A stretch of DNA of 9,894 bases from Smithella sp. ME-1 (GCA_000495415.1 AWGX01000771.1:1-9894); one strand, 5' to 3'. Shown: positions 1 to 5,969, numbered from the stretch's first letter. A program made the numbers and translations. Notes: generated by a model not told the origin, from the letters alone.

Positions 1-152
1 CATTCCCGCGAAGGCGGGAATCCATGATTTTACATCTCCCTTTTTTAAAGGGAGATGAAGAGGGATAATTCGACTAACAAGCTTCAGCTCACTACGTTTC
101 TGAAGCTTGAGTCTCATTAAATCTCCCCTAACCCCTCTTTAATGAAGAGGGG
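1..152. repeat. Cluster of four palindromic intergenic repeats
   Basis: Four perfect inverted repeats lie head to tail before the first gene. They are ATTCCCGC/GCGGGAAT at 2-21 (8-bp stem, 4-nt loop), CATCTCCCTTT/AAAGGGAGATG at 33-57 (11-bp stem, 3-nt loop), CAAGCTTCAG/CTGAAGCTTG at 78-109 (10-bp stem, 12-nt loop) and CCCCTCTT/AAGAGGGG at 132-152 (8-bp stem, 5-nt loop). The second and fourth share the CTCCC/GAGGG theme. The first resembles a dispersed palindrome common in deltaproteobacterial intergenic DNA; I recall that from general knowledge and did not search. No open reading frame is visible here. The arrangement suggests a mosaic of small non-autonomous repeats rather than one terminator. 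Confidence 0.8.
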
Positions 153-153
153 G
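132..153 (+). promoter_or_regulatory. Ribosome binding site inside a hairpin arm
   Basis: The purine-rich stretch at 145-153 (AAGAGGGGG) is the only good Shine-Dalgarno sequence for the gene starting at 158, with 4 nt between them. It is also the right arm of the 8-bp palindrome 132-152. In mRNA the site could therefore be masked by its own stem. That a repeat supplies the ribosome binding site is seen in the sequence; any regulatory effect is inference. Confidence 0.5.
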
Positions 154-157
154 AAAT

Positions 158-1159
158 GTGGAAATTATGCAAAAGGAAATTCAAAAATTTTTAACGGAAC
201 ATCTGGGCAAGGCTGATTTTAAGCTTGAGCCAATCAAGAAGGGCGGTTCCGACCGCCAATTTTTCAGGGTCACTTTGCCGCATGGAGATCGTTTTATTTT
301 TATGCATTATGGCGATGAAGTAGCGGAAAACGCCCATTGGGGCGGCATCAACAAATTCATGGCATCGCTGAATATGAACGTTCCGCGGATTATCACACAG
401 GATATCTCAAAGCATTTTATTTTGATTGAGGATCTGGGCGACGTTGATTTGTGGTCGCTCCGGTTTGAGCCCTGGGAAGAAAGACGTGATTTCTATTTTC
501 AGGTACTGACTCAAATTTATCGTCTGCATTCCTTTGATTTGAAATCGGCTCCCGCTGATGTGCAGTTATCCGAAAGTTACGGCCCACGACTCTATAAATG
601 GGAGCACGACTATTTTCTGGAAAATCTTGTCTGGGAAGTCTGCAAAATAAAACTTTCATCATCAGATGCCGCGAAGTTAAACAAAGAACTGGATGCGCTT
701 TCCGCCCGTCTGCAAAAAATAGAACCGTCCCTAATTCATAGAGACTTTCAGTCGCAGAATATCATGATTAAAAACGGCAGGCCGGTTATGATTGATTTTC
801 AGGGAATGCGTTTGGGATGCCTGTTTTACGATCTCGGTTCGCTGATCTGCGATCCTTATGTTACTTTTGAAGATGAAGAAAGAAACGAGCTGATAAATTA
901 TTATTATGAACTCATGAATCCATCATACAGCCGCGATGAATTTGTCCATAACTTTTGGATGGGTTCGGTACAGCGTCTTTTACAGGCACTGGGCGCTTAT
1001 GGTTTCCTGGGACTAAAAAAACATAAAACAGATTTTCTCGGACATATCGGCAACGGCCTGGAAAATTTATTAATCGCAGTAGATAATGTCGGTGCACTCG
1101 AAATGCTGAGTGAGTTGGCGACCGAATGCGAAACAATCCTCGCCGGGAAAAATTACTGA
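158..1159 (+). CDS. APH-fold sugar kinase (AmgK-like phosphotransferase)
   Basis: A 333-residue protein of the aminoglycoside phosphotransferase/choline kinase fold, closest in style to AmgK, which phosphorylates N-acetylmuramate or N-acetylglucosamine at the anomeric position during peptidoglycan recycling. Visible motifs are GGSDRQFFRV (29-38, nucleotide-binding loop), LIEDLGD (89-95, hinge), the catalytic loop HRDFQSQN (194-201) and the metal-binding IDFQG (212-216), followed by YDLGSLICDPY (224-234), typical of this subgroup. The length fits AmgK (about 340). The GTG at 158 is chosen because GAGGGGG lies just upstream; ATG at 167 is the alternative. The usual partner, a MurU-type nucleotidyltransferase, is not in the window, so the exact substrate is unproven. 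It is probably cytosolic. The gene is GC-richer than the DNA downstream and looks like resident chromosome. Confidence 0.85.
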   Translation: MEIMQKEIQKFLTEHLGKADFKLEPIKKGGSDRQFFRVTLPHGDRFIFMHYGDEVAENAHWGGINKFMASLNMNVPRIITQDISKHFILIEDLGDVDLWSLRFEPWEERRDFYFQVLTQIYRLHSFDLKSAPADVQLSESYGPRLYKWEHDYFLENLVWEVCKIKLSSSDAAKLNKELDALSARLQKIEPSLIHRDFQSQNIMIKNGRPVMIDFQGMRLGCLFYDLGSLICDPYVTFEDEERNELINYYYELMNPSYSRDEFVHNFWMGSVQRLLQALGAYGFLGLKKHKTDFLGHIGNGLENLLIAVDNVGALEMLSELATECETILAGKNY

Positions 1160-1198
1160 GAAATTATGAAGATATAAAATATAGCAAAAACTATATGA

Positions 1199-1402
1199 AT
1201 AATTAAGTGTTATATTACCAGAACTCCAGAGGCTGAACACAATGAAGCATTATCCTTTGACGAGAATCATCGTCTAATGGGAAAAGGTTGGGGCTATGTA
1301 GATGCCCATCTGATTACATCCACCGTATTGACTGGTGTACTGATCTGGACTCTGGATAAAAAACTGGCACAGTTTACCGATACCATGCATATAAAATATT
1401 AG
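1199..1402 (+). pseudogene. VapC-type PIN-domain toxin, C-terminal remnant
   Basis: An open frame without a proper start encodes only the last ~67 residues of a VapC ribonuclease. The hallmark is MGKGWGYVDAHLITS (ATG codon at 1277), where the D of VDAH is a conserved PIN metal ligand. It is followed by IWTLDKKL, matching the LWTRDRRL region of VapC, and then the end of the protein. Full VapC proteins have about 125-140 residues with acidic residues near the N terminus. Here the N-terminal half is missing, because an in-frame TGA at 1196 and only 36 bp separate it from the preceding gene. No VapB antitoxin is present. A dead toxin-antitoxin relic is by far the best reading; a functional 41-residue peptide from 1277 is unlikely. 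Confidence 0.8.
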
Positions 1403-1674
1403 AGAATGTATTTTGAACTTTGAGGAAGAATTGCAAAAGAAACTTTAAAGAATTATTTGTTGTAGACAAAGAATAAATAGGGCGCTGACTCTAATTTTGC
1501 ATAAAACAGATCTTTTTGGTCATTGCTGTTTTTTCTTTTGACATTAATTAATAATATATTCCCACACTCCACTTCCCCGGGACGACTTTGAATTTCTCCA
1601 TTTTTTAACAATTAACTGTTGAGTGCCAGGACATTTTGGACACTCCACAATTAGCATGTAACAAATATCGTGAG
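1403..1674. other. Gene-free AT-rich spacer with an imperfect hairpin
   Basis: About 270 bases without a credible gene on either strand. The only structure seen is an imperfect inverted repeat at 1617-1649 (TGT-T-GAGTG against CACTC-C-ACA, 8 paired bases with one mismatch). It lies just beyond the 3' end of the minus-strand FkbM gene. It could act as a weak terminator for that gene, but no run of U follows in that direction. It may instead be the worn end of a lost insertion sequence. Confidence 0.4.
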
Positions 1675-2457
1675 TTACAAAGAGCGTTTACCTGACCGGT
1701 TGATGAATAAATAATCTGACCATGGATCCGGCTCCCCCGTAATAGACTTGGGGCGTGAAGAGCTGATCTGTTCAAAGCAGAAATCCTTTAAATAAGCGAA
1801 TACTTCTTTATAACAATCTTGCCCGATATATATCGGTTGATCCTCGAGTTCGGTGATAATATAATTCACTTTTTTGAGCAGGTTTCCTAAGCCTCTAAAT
1901 GCATGCAAGGATGCCCCTTGCAGGTCCATGCAGATCAAATCAATTGAAGTAATGCGATTTTCTTTGCAGAAGTCATCCAAACGGACCGCATCAACCTTGA
2001 TTTCGCTTTGAACGAGTTTTTCATGGTAGTCATCGCACTGACGGAAACAGGAGGATGCACCTATGTTCTTGTGTTTGAGGTTCGGATTCGACATTTCATA
2101 AGATTCAACAACTGGATAGAATTTGATTTTCTCATTTTTATCCCAGACAGCTTTCTCAATCAGAGATACGTTAGAAGATATTGCGGCGTTCCTTCTGCAT
2201 AATAGGATACTGTCCGGATTGCATTCAAAGGCAAAAACTTTGGCGTTATAAAATCTGGAGAGACAAAGTGCGTCTAGAAGATCCCTGCTGCCTAATTCAA
2301 AAATTATCTTAACATCTTCCTTATGGATATGTTTTGTAAAATTGTTATTCAAATAAGTGCTTTTTATATTGGGGTAGCAGCCTATTTGGTAAAGACACCG
2401 ACGAATTCTGCATTGATTTTCTTCAGTAAGGGATTTTTTTATGAATGATCTGATCAT
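1675..2457 (-). CDS. FkbM-family SAM-dependent methyltransferase
   Basis: A 260-residue class I methyltransferase of the FkbM family, which O-methylates sugars or polyketide hydroxyls and is common in surface-glycan loci. The SAM-binding motif I is IIFELGSRDL (51-60). The acidic end of the next strand is FAFECNP (75-81). VRLDDFCKEN (158-167) and IDLICMDLQGAS (172-183) match the conserved FkbM D-F-x-K and K-x-D-x-x-G-x-E-like blocks, but MDLQGAS replaces the usual DIEGAE/DVEGHE, so one acidic residue is Gln. Length is normal. The ATG at 2457 is the only sensible start, although it lacks a clear Shine-Dalgarno site. The gene diverges from the second FkbM gene at 2672. Its acceptor is not identifiable. 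A cytosolic enzyme is expected. Confidence 0.85.
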   Translation of the reverse strand: MIRSFIKKSLTEENQCRIRRCLYQIGCYPNIKSTYLNNNFTKHIHKEDVKIIFELGSRDLLDALCLSRFYNAKVFAFECNPDSILLCRRNAAISSNVSLIEKAVWDKNEKIKFYPVVESYEMSNPNLKHKNIGASSCFRQCDDYHEKLVQSEIKVDAVRLDDFCKENRITSIDLICMDLQGASLHAFRGLGNLLKKVNYIITELEDQPIYIGQDCYKEVFAYLKDFCFEQISSSRPKSITGEPDPWSDYLFINRSGKRSL

Positions 2458-2511
2458 TTAGTTATTTATAAAAACTTCTTTTTAGCAGGTTTGAGTATAT
2501 GCAGCGGGGAA

Positions 2512-2655
2512 TTATGTGTCAAGATGATTATGAGCACTGATTATTTCTTTGTATTGCCTTGGCACTTTAAAGACAGTATATTAGAAAGAGAAAAAGAATT
2601 TTTGGCAAAAGGCGGTAAAATAATTTTTCCGTTGCCAGAAATTAAAATAATGTAG
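2512..2655 (+). pseudogene. Sugar C-methyltransferase, C-terminal remnant
   Basis: Between the two divergent FkbM genes lies the tail of another gene. The frame ending with TAG at 2653 encodes STDYFFVLPWHFKD, then REKEFLAKGGKIIFPLPE. This matches the C-terminal domain (Methyltransf_14 type) of NDP-sugar C-methyltransferases, in which a D-Y-x-x-V-L-P-W-H-F block precedes a GGK-x-I-F-P-L-P end. Only about the last 43 residues of a ~400-residue enzyme remain. The sequence upstream of the block (before about 2512) no longer matches the family, although the frame stays open to 2461. It sits immediately before the FkbM gene at 2672 and was probably its operon partner before truncation. Translation from ATG 2524 is possible but has no obvious function. 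Confidence 0.8.
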
Positions 2656-2671
2656 AGGAAAAGAAAAGATA

Positions 2672-3478
2672 GTGCAAATAAAAGAATCATTTTTATTAAT
2701 AAAAATTATAAGATTTTTAATAAGACCTTGGGGCTATGATATAGTCCCCACAAAGAATCCCGGCTTAAAAGTTGAAAAAAAAATAATAGAGTATTTTAAT
2801 TTAGCACTTATAAAACGTGAACATCCAGCCTATCAAACATCCTACTCACAGGTAGCAGAAGATATAATAGTATCTGATTTGTTTTATAGAAAAAACAACA
2901 GCCTGCCTTCTTATTTGGAACTGGGGGTAGAATCTCCTATCTATATTAATAACACCTATAAATTTTACAAAAGAGGATCCAATGGAGTTTTAGTCGAAGC
3001 TAATCCGAAACATATAGAACAAATAAAAAAAAATCGTCCAAACGACAAATTAATTTCTTCAGCCGTAGGCGTAAATGAAGCAGAGTCTGTTAATTTATAT
3101 TATTTACAAAACGGATGCGAATCAATTTCTAAAGAAGAAGCCGAGTTCAGAGAAAAAGCAGGACATAAAATAAATGAAGTTACACAAATTCCTTGTTCAA
3201 CTATTAATAAAATAATTGAACAGAATTTTCAAGATGGCCATCCGGATTTTTTGTCTATTGACATAGAAGGTATGGATCTTGATGTTTTAAAGACATTAGA
3301 TTTTGAGAAATACCCCATCCCGGTAATTTGTGCAGAAACTTTGATTTTTGGAGGACTTCGCACTCTCCAGAGAAACAATGAAATAATAAACTTTTTAACA
3401 ACAAAAGGTTATTTTGTGTATGCTGATACTTATATAAATACTATTTTTGTTAATAAAGATTGGTATTTAAAAAAATAA
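2672..3478 (+). CDS. FkbM-family SAM-dependent methyltransferase
   Basis: A 268-residue FkbM-family methyltransferase. The signature SYSQVAEDIIVSDLF (57-71) corresponds to the SQ-x-x-ED-x-I-L-x block at the start of FkbM domains. Motif I is YLELGVESPIYINNTY (81-96), followed by GVLVEANP (105-112). FLSIDIEGMDLDVL (193-206) is the conserved D-x-E-G block and is intact, unlike in the minus-strand paralogue. PVICAET (217-223) closes the core. The N-terminal ~50 residues are a basic, hydrophobic lead region with no clear domain. The start is GTG 2672; the upstream purines (AGAGG at 2654-2658) are poorly spaced. It is strongly AT-rich, as is its surrounding DNA, suggesting transfer from elsewhere. 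It is followed after 15 nt by the broken glycosyltransferase-like gene, so it was once part of an operon for surface-glycan modification. The acceptor is unknown. Confidence 0.88.
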   Translation: MQIKESFLLIKIIRFLIRPWGYDIVPTKNPGLKVEKKIIEYFNLALIKREHPAYQTSYSQVAEDIIVSDLFYRKNNSLPSYLELGVESPIYINNTYKFYKRGSNGVLVEANPKHIEQIKKNRPNDKLISSAVGVNEAESVNLYYLQNGCESISKEEAEFREKAGHKINEVTQIPCSTINKIIEQNFQDGHPDFLSIDIEGMDLDVLKTLDFEKYPIPVICAETLIFGGLRTLQRNNEIINFLTTKGYFVYADTYINTIFVNKDWYLKK

Positions 3479-3493
3479 AAAACAGGAGAAACT

Positions 3494-3764
3494 GTGAAAG
3501 CTTTATTCATTGATAGCTCAAAAAAACAATGAAGCATTCACGAATCAGGGGAAATGATTTTTCAATGTTTAAATAATCAAAATAATATCATTTTGATTAT
3601 ATTGAAATAGACGAAAAAATTCAACCATATCAACACAGCATGATTTATATTTTTTCAATTATAATCAAGTTACTATGTCATGGCTAAGTGTAAAAAATCT
3701 TAAAAAACATTAGGTCATGTAATTATAACTGTTTTAGAAGTTTTGCCGGACAATCCCTTTTACC
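3494..3764 (+). pseudogene. Glycosyltransferase-like gene broken by several frameshifts
   Basis: A good ribosome binding site (CAGGAG, 3483-3488) precedes GTG 3494, but the frame stops after 12 codons at a TGA following a run of seven A. Piecing frames together gives MKALFIDSSKK, then NEAFTNQG/NDFSMFK, then FDYIEIDEKIQPYQH, then DLYFFNYNQVTMSWLSVKNL and finally VIITVLEVLPDNPF. These fragments are collinear and read like the N-terminal part of one glycan-locus protein, resembling proteins annotated as glycosyltransferases beside FkbM genes. At least four frameshifts or stops separate them, and everything after about codon 90 is missing. It is only 15 nt behind the FkbM stop, so it was the next gene of that operon. 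The family assignment is from memory and moderate; the pseudogene call is firm. Confidence 0.65.
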
Positions 3765-3825
3765 CCCGAATTCAGGCAGACCTCTCCGGCGTGTCTTAAA
3801 TAATTCTTGAAAAAATCACAAAACG

Positions 3826-4057
3826 TTATAACTGCGTGTGCCCTTCAGGGTAGATGTAATCATCCCAGGAATATTCCGGGTCGCCGTAGTTTATGTAAGA
3901 TTCTCTCCTGCATCCGGCCTTCCAGTATCAGGCTCAGCGCTTCTCTTGCTACTATTCTGAAGTCCAAATCATCGCTATCCGTTGATAAATTCATATCCTT
4001 GGTTGCTTTGTAAGCTTGTGGCAAACTCATAGTGTAGTTCTGGAACATGGGGTGCAT
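3826..4057 (-). pseudogene. Unknown gene, probably frameshifted
   Basis: On the minus strand a frame opens with ATG 4057 or, better, ATG 4048, which has AGAGG 9 nt upstream. It encodes an acidic, helical-looking segment with LDFRIVAREALSLILEGRM and stops at 3860. In another frame, the stretch from about 3930 to the TAA at 3826 reads SYINYGDPEYSWDDYIYPEG, which looks like genuine protein and continues naturally after EGRMQE. A frameshift near 3905-3915 would join the two into a ~75-residue protein. I do not recognise the family. Alternatives are that only the first frame (62-65 residues) is real, or that both are chance. The acidic/aromatic tail favours a decayed gene. The plus-strand frame opposite it has no recognisable features. 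Confidence 0.4.
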
Positions 4058-4072
4058 CCTCTTTTAAATTCC

Positions 4073-4195
4073 CTAAAAATAAATCATTTTAGGCTGGTAC
4101 TCCTTTCCTTTCTCTTTCTCAGCTAACTGACACAAAATATAATACATCATCACGCACAGGTTTGCGTTGACATAAAAGTTAATATGGCCTATGGT
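4073..4195 (-). other. Small minus-strand open frame, unrecognised
   Basis: A frame open from 4195 to the TAG at 4073 encodes about 40 residues, including FYVNANLCVMMYYILCQLAEK followed by a charged, Lys/Glu-rich end. ATG codons at 4150 and 4147 and a GTG at 4153 are possible starts; none has a clear ribosome binding site. The composition (hydrophobic helix then charged helix) looks like real coding sequence. It lies just upstream of, and on the same strand as, the broken gene at 3826-4057. It may be the tail of a lost gene, possibly a transposase. No function is claimed. Confidence 0.25.
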
Positions 4196-4215
4196 TCATC
4201 TACATAAATACAAAC

Positions 4216-4223
4216 AAGGAAGG
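4216..4223 (+). promoter_or_regulatory. Ribosome binding site selecting the TTG start of rnk
   Basis: AAGGAAGG lies 6 nt before TTG 4230. The longer in-frame ATG at 4191 has no purine stretch in front of it, and its 13 extra residues would be encoded through this ribosome binding site. The site therefore decides for the TTG start. Confidence 0.75.
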
Positions 4224-4229
4224 TGTGTT

Positions 4230-4643
4230 TTGGATAGAACGGTTTACATAACCAGTTTCGACATGGACAGGCTTCAGAGCATCATCGATAATCACCGCTC
4301 TGCATCGCCGAAGATTAAAGAGCAGATCGAAAGGCTGGAAATCGAGTTGGACAAGGCGGTTGTCGTGGAGCCCAAAGATATTCCTGCGGATGTGGTCACG
4401 ATGAACACGAAACTGCGCCTGTTGGATGAGACATCGGGAGAGGAAAAAATCATTTCGCTTGTTTTCCCCTCCGACGCCGATTTCGATAAAAACCGGATAT
4501 CCGTGCTGGCCCCAGCCGGTACAGCCTTGCTGGGTTACCGTGTGGGCGATATTGTGGAATGGAACGTGCCGTCGGGAACCAAAAGCTTCCGTATCATAGA
4601 AACCCTTTATCAGCCTGAAGCCGCCGGGCATTACGACGTATAA
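4230..4643 (+). CDS. rnk: Rnk-type regulator, GreA/GreB family
   Basis: A 137-residue protein matching Rnk (nucleoside diphosphate kinase regulator; E. coli Rnk has 136 residues). Rnk binds RNA polymerase through a Gre-type C-terminal domain and has a short N-terminal coiled coil. Here residues 1-45 (MDRTVYITSFDMDRLQSII, then alternating charged heptads) form the coiled-coil part. Residues 53-130 form the GreA/GreB C-terminal domain, with ADVVTMNTKLRLLD (53-66), FPSDAD (79-84), ISVLAPAGTALLGYRVGD (90-107) and WNVPSGTK (111-118). The TTG start with AAGGAAGG upstream gives exactly the family length; ATG 4191 would add 13 unsupported residues. The gene is clearly GC-richer than the decayed DNA on its left. 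It appears monocistronic and cytosolic. Confidence 0.88.
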   Translation: MDRTVYITSFDMDRLQSIIDNHRSASPKIKEQIERLEIELDKAVVVEPKDIPADVVTMNTKLRLLDETSGEEKIISLVFPSDADFDKNRISVLAPAGTALLGYRVGDIVEWNVPSGTKSFRIIETLYQPEAAGHYDV

Positions 4644-4700
4644 CGACGTAAAACGCTGACGATGTAAAGGGGACGCTGGACGATGTAAAAGGGACGCTGT
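4643..4700. repeat. Short tandem repeat of about 21 bp
   Basis: Immediately after the rnk stop, the unit ACGATGTAAAGGGGACGCTGG (4659-4679) is followed directly by a near-identical copy at 4680-4700, differing at two positions. A shorter relative (ACGACGTAAAACGCTG) precedes them at 4643-4658. The GTAAAGGGGACGCTG motif typically flanks REP-associated transposase genes, which fits the transposase scrap that follows. Confidence 0.6.
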
Positions 4701-4707
4701 TAACTTA

Positions 4708-4829
4708 TTAGCTTTCTATCAGCCTGTAGCCGTTTGATTCGGCAAGCTGCTCGCCCCGAACAACCGATTTGCTGATGGCCGGAAGCGACAATCCAAGACG
4801 TCGCGCCAGGCTGGCCATCGTAACACCTA
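4708..4829 (-). pseudogene. REP-associated (Y1) transposase, C-terminal remnant
   Basis: Read leftwards from the IS630 boundary to the TAA at 4708, about 40 codons encode LGVTMASLARRLGLSLPA, then SKSVVRGEQLAESNGYRL. This is the helix-turn-helix found at the C terminus of many REP-associated tyrosine transposases (RAYT/TnpA_REP) of Proteobacteria. The catalytic Y1 domain (about 250 residues) is absent. The fragment ends at the left edge of the IS630 element (4827-4830). Past the right edge the same frame stays open for some codons but no longer resembles the family. Either the gene was already truncated before the insertion, or a deletion next to the IS removed the rest. The adjacent tandem repeats support the identity. 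Confidence 0.65.
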
Positions 4830-4841
4830 GTGTAGTGCGTC
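4830..4841 (+). repeat. IS630 left terminal inverted repeat
   Basis: GTGTAGTGCGTC is the exact reverse complement of 5955-5966. It is preceded by the TA target duplication within a CTAG tetranucleotide. Confidence 0.92.
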
Positions 4842-4850
4842 ATAAATAAC

Positions 4851-4880
4851 TTGACATATAATTAAGAAATCATGTATGCT
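4851..4880 (+). promoter_or_regulatory. Candidate sigma-70 promoter of the IS630 transposase
   Basis: TTGACA at 4851-4856 is a perfect -35 box. With an 18-nt spacer, TATGCT at 4875-4880 is a fair -10 box. Transcription would start around 4886-4888, on top of the ATG at 4887, predicting a leaderless or nearly leaderless transcript. The ATG at 4872 would then lie upstream of the transcript start. Confidence 0.5.
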
Positions 4881-4886
4881 TCTTTC

Positions 4887-5969
4887 ATGAGCCGAACAAC
4901 AACACCGATTATTTTGAGTCTCCAAGAACAATCAACATTGGACGCCTGGGCACGGGGAAGAAGTTACCCAATGCGCCTCGTCCAGCGCGCCCAAATTATC
5001 AAAATGGCAGCAAATGGTAATCAGAGTCAGGATATCGCTCGCGATCTGGGAATCTCCCGGCCAACCGTGCAGCTATGGAGACAGCGCTTTCTGGCCTTAC
5101 GTATGGGCGGTCTGGAGAAGGATGCTCCTCGTCCCGGTCGAATCCCTAAGATACCGGAGGAAAAAATTCAAGCAGTTGTTGAAGCAACTCTCCATTCGAC
5201 GCCCTGCAATGCCACGCACTGGAGCACCCGTAACATGGCCAAGGCTCAAGGTCTTAGCGAAGCCACTATACGCCGGATATGGAAGCAATACAATTTAAAG
5301 CCGCATTTGATCAAAACCTTCAAGCTAAGCCGTGACAAGCATTTTATAGAAAAGCTTCACGACGTTGTCGGACTGTATCTAAATCCTCCGGATAAATCCG
5401 TTGTGTTCTGTGTGGACGAGAAGAGTCAAATTCAAGCCTTGGACCGCACTCAGCCGGGTTTGCCGATGAAGCCGGGTCGTTGTGGAACCATGACACACGA
5501 TTATAAGCGCAATGGCACGACGACTTTATTTGCGGCACTCAGCATGCTTGACGGCAGAGTAATTGGTGATTGCATGCCGCGTCACCGTCATCAAGAATTT
5601 ATCCGTTTCCTCAAAAAGATAGACGACGAAACGCCTGAGAGCCGCGACCTTCATTTGATTGTGGACAATTACGGTACTCACAAGCATCCTCGTGTAAAAT
5701 CATGGCTTAAACGCCATCCACGATTTCATTTGCACTTTACTCCGACTTCAAGTTCATGGTTGAACCTGGTCGAACGTTGGTTCAGTGAAATTACTGTAAA
5801 ACGCATCCGTCGTGGCACCTTCGGGAATGTAACCATCTTGATCAAAGCAATAAAAGATTATATTGATGCACATAATCAGAATCCGCATATTTTTGTATGG
5901 ACTGCGCCCGTAGAGCGTATTTTGGCTAAAATTAACAAATGTAAAGAAGCGTTGGACGCACTACACTAG
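4887..5969 (+). CDS. IS630-family DDE transposase
   Basis: A 360-residue transposase that cuts and joins the element ends into TA targets. The N-terminal half has a helix-turn-helix region (SQDIARDLGISRPTVQLWRQ, 47-66), then a second winged-helix stretch (LSEATIRRIWKQYNL, 123-137). The DDE catalytic core shows FCVDEKSQIQALDRT (174-188, first Asp at 177), LIVDNYGTHKHP (257-268, second Asp at 260) and SSSWLNLVERWFS (288-300, Glu at 296). All three acidic residues and full length are present. I chose ATG 4887 because family members start close to this sequence and the likely promoter -10 box overlaps the alternative ATG 4872. The TAG stop at 5967-5969 is formed by the TA target duplication plus the flanking G. 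Confidence 0.95.
   Translation: MSRTTTPIILSLQEQSTLDAWARGRSYPMRLVQRAQIIKMAANGNQSQDIARDLGISRPTVQLWRQRFLALRMGGLEKDAPRPGRIPKIPEEKIQAVVEATLHSTPCNATHWSTRNMAKAQGLSEATIRRIWKQYNLKPHLIKTFKLSRDKHFIEKLHDVVGLYLNPPDKSVVFCVDEKSQIQALDRTQPGLPMKPGRCGTMTHDYKRNGTTTLFAALSMLDGRVIGDCMPRHRHQEFIRFLKKIDDETPESRDLHLIVDNYGTHKHPRVKSWLKRHPRFHLHFTPTSSSWLNLVERWFSEITVKRIRRGTFGNVTILIKAIKDYIDAHNQNPHIFVWTAPVERILAKINKCKEALDALH
5955..5966 (-). repeat. IS630 right terminal inverted repeat, inside the transposase gene
   Basis: GACGCACTACAC mirrors the left end. It is also coding: it carries the last transposase codons (D-A-L-H), and the stop codon begins in the TA duplication just outside. Confidence 0.92.

Larger units (their letters stand above)
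4828..5968 (+). mobile_element. Complete IS630-family insertion sequence
   Basis: The element spans 4830-5966 (1137 bp) and is bounded by perfect 12-bp terminal inverted repeats, GTGTAGTGCGTC on the left and GACGCACTACAC on the right. TA duplications flank it at 4828-4829 and 5967-5968. Both outer bases extend to CTAG, the known preferred target of IS630, so the pre-insertion site is read as ACACCTAGTATCG. It encodes one full-length DDE transposase and carries its own promoter. Intact ends, intact reading frame and clean target duplication suggest recent, possibly ongoing, activity. It separates the REP-transposase scrap from the sigma-factor gene. Confidence 0.95.

Noticed and set aside
1157..1198. 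Read-through of the kinase TGA stop as another selenocysteine codon
   Set aside because: The protein already has full family length, there is no homology after the stop, and further stops follow at once.
1617..1649. Hairpin as intrinsic terminator of the minus-strand FkbM gene
   Set aside because: The stem is imperfect and no T-tract follows in the direction of transcription.
4200..4631. A 143-codon minus-strand open frame
   Set aside because: It is antisense to rnk, which has a clear Gre-type domain and a proper ribosome binding site.
4857..4862. TATAAT as the -10 box of the IS630 promoter
   Set aside because: It directly abuts the TTGACA box, so the spacing is impossible for that pair; TATGCT at 4875 fits better.
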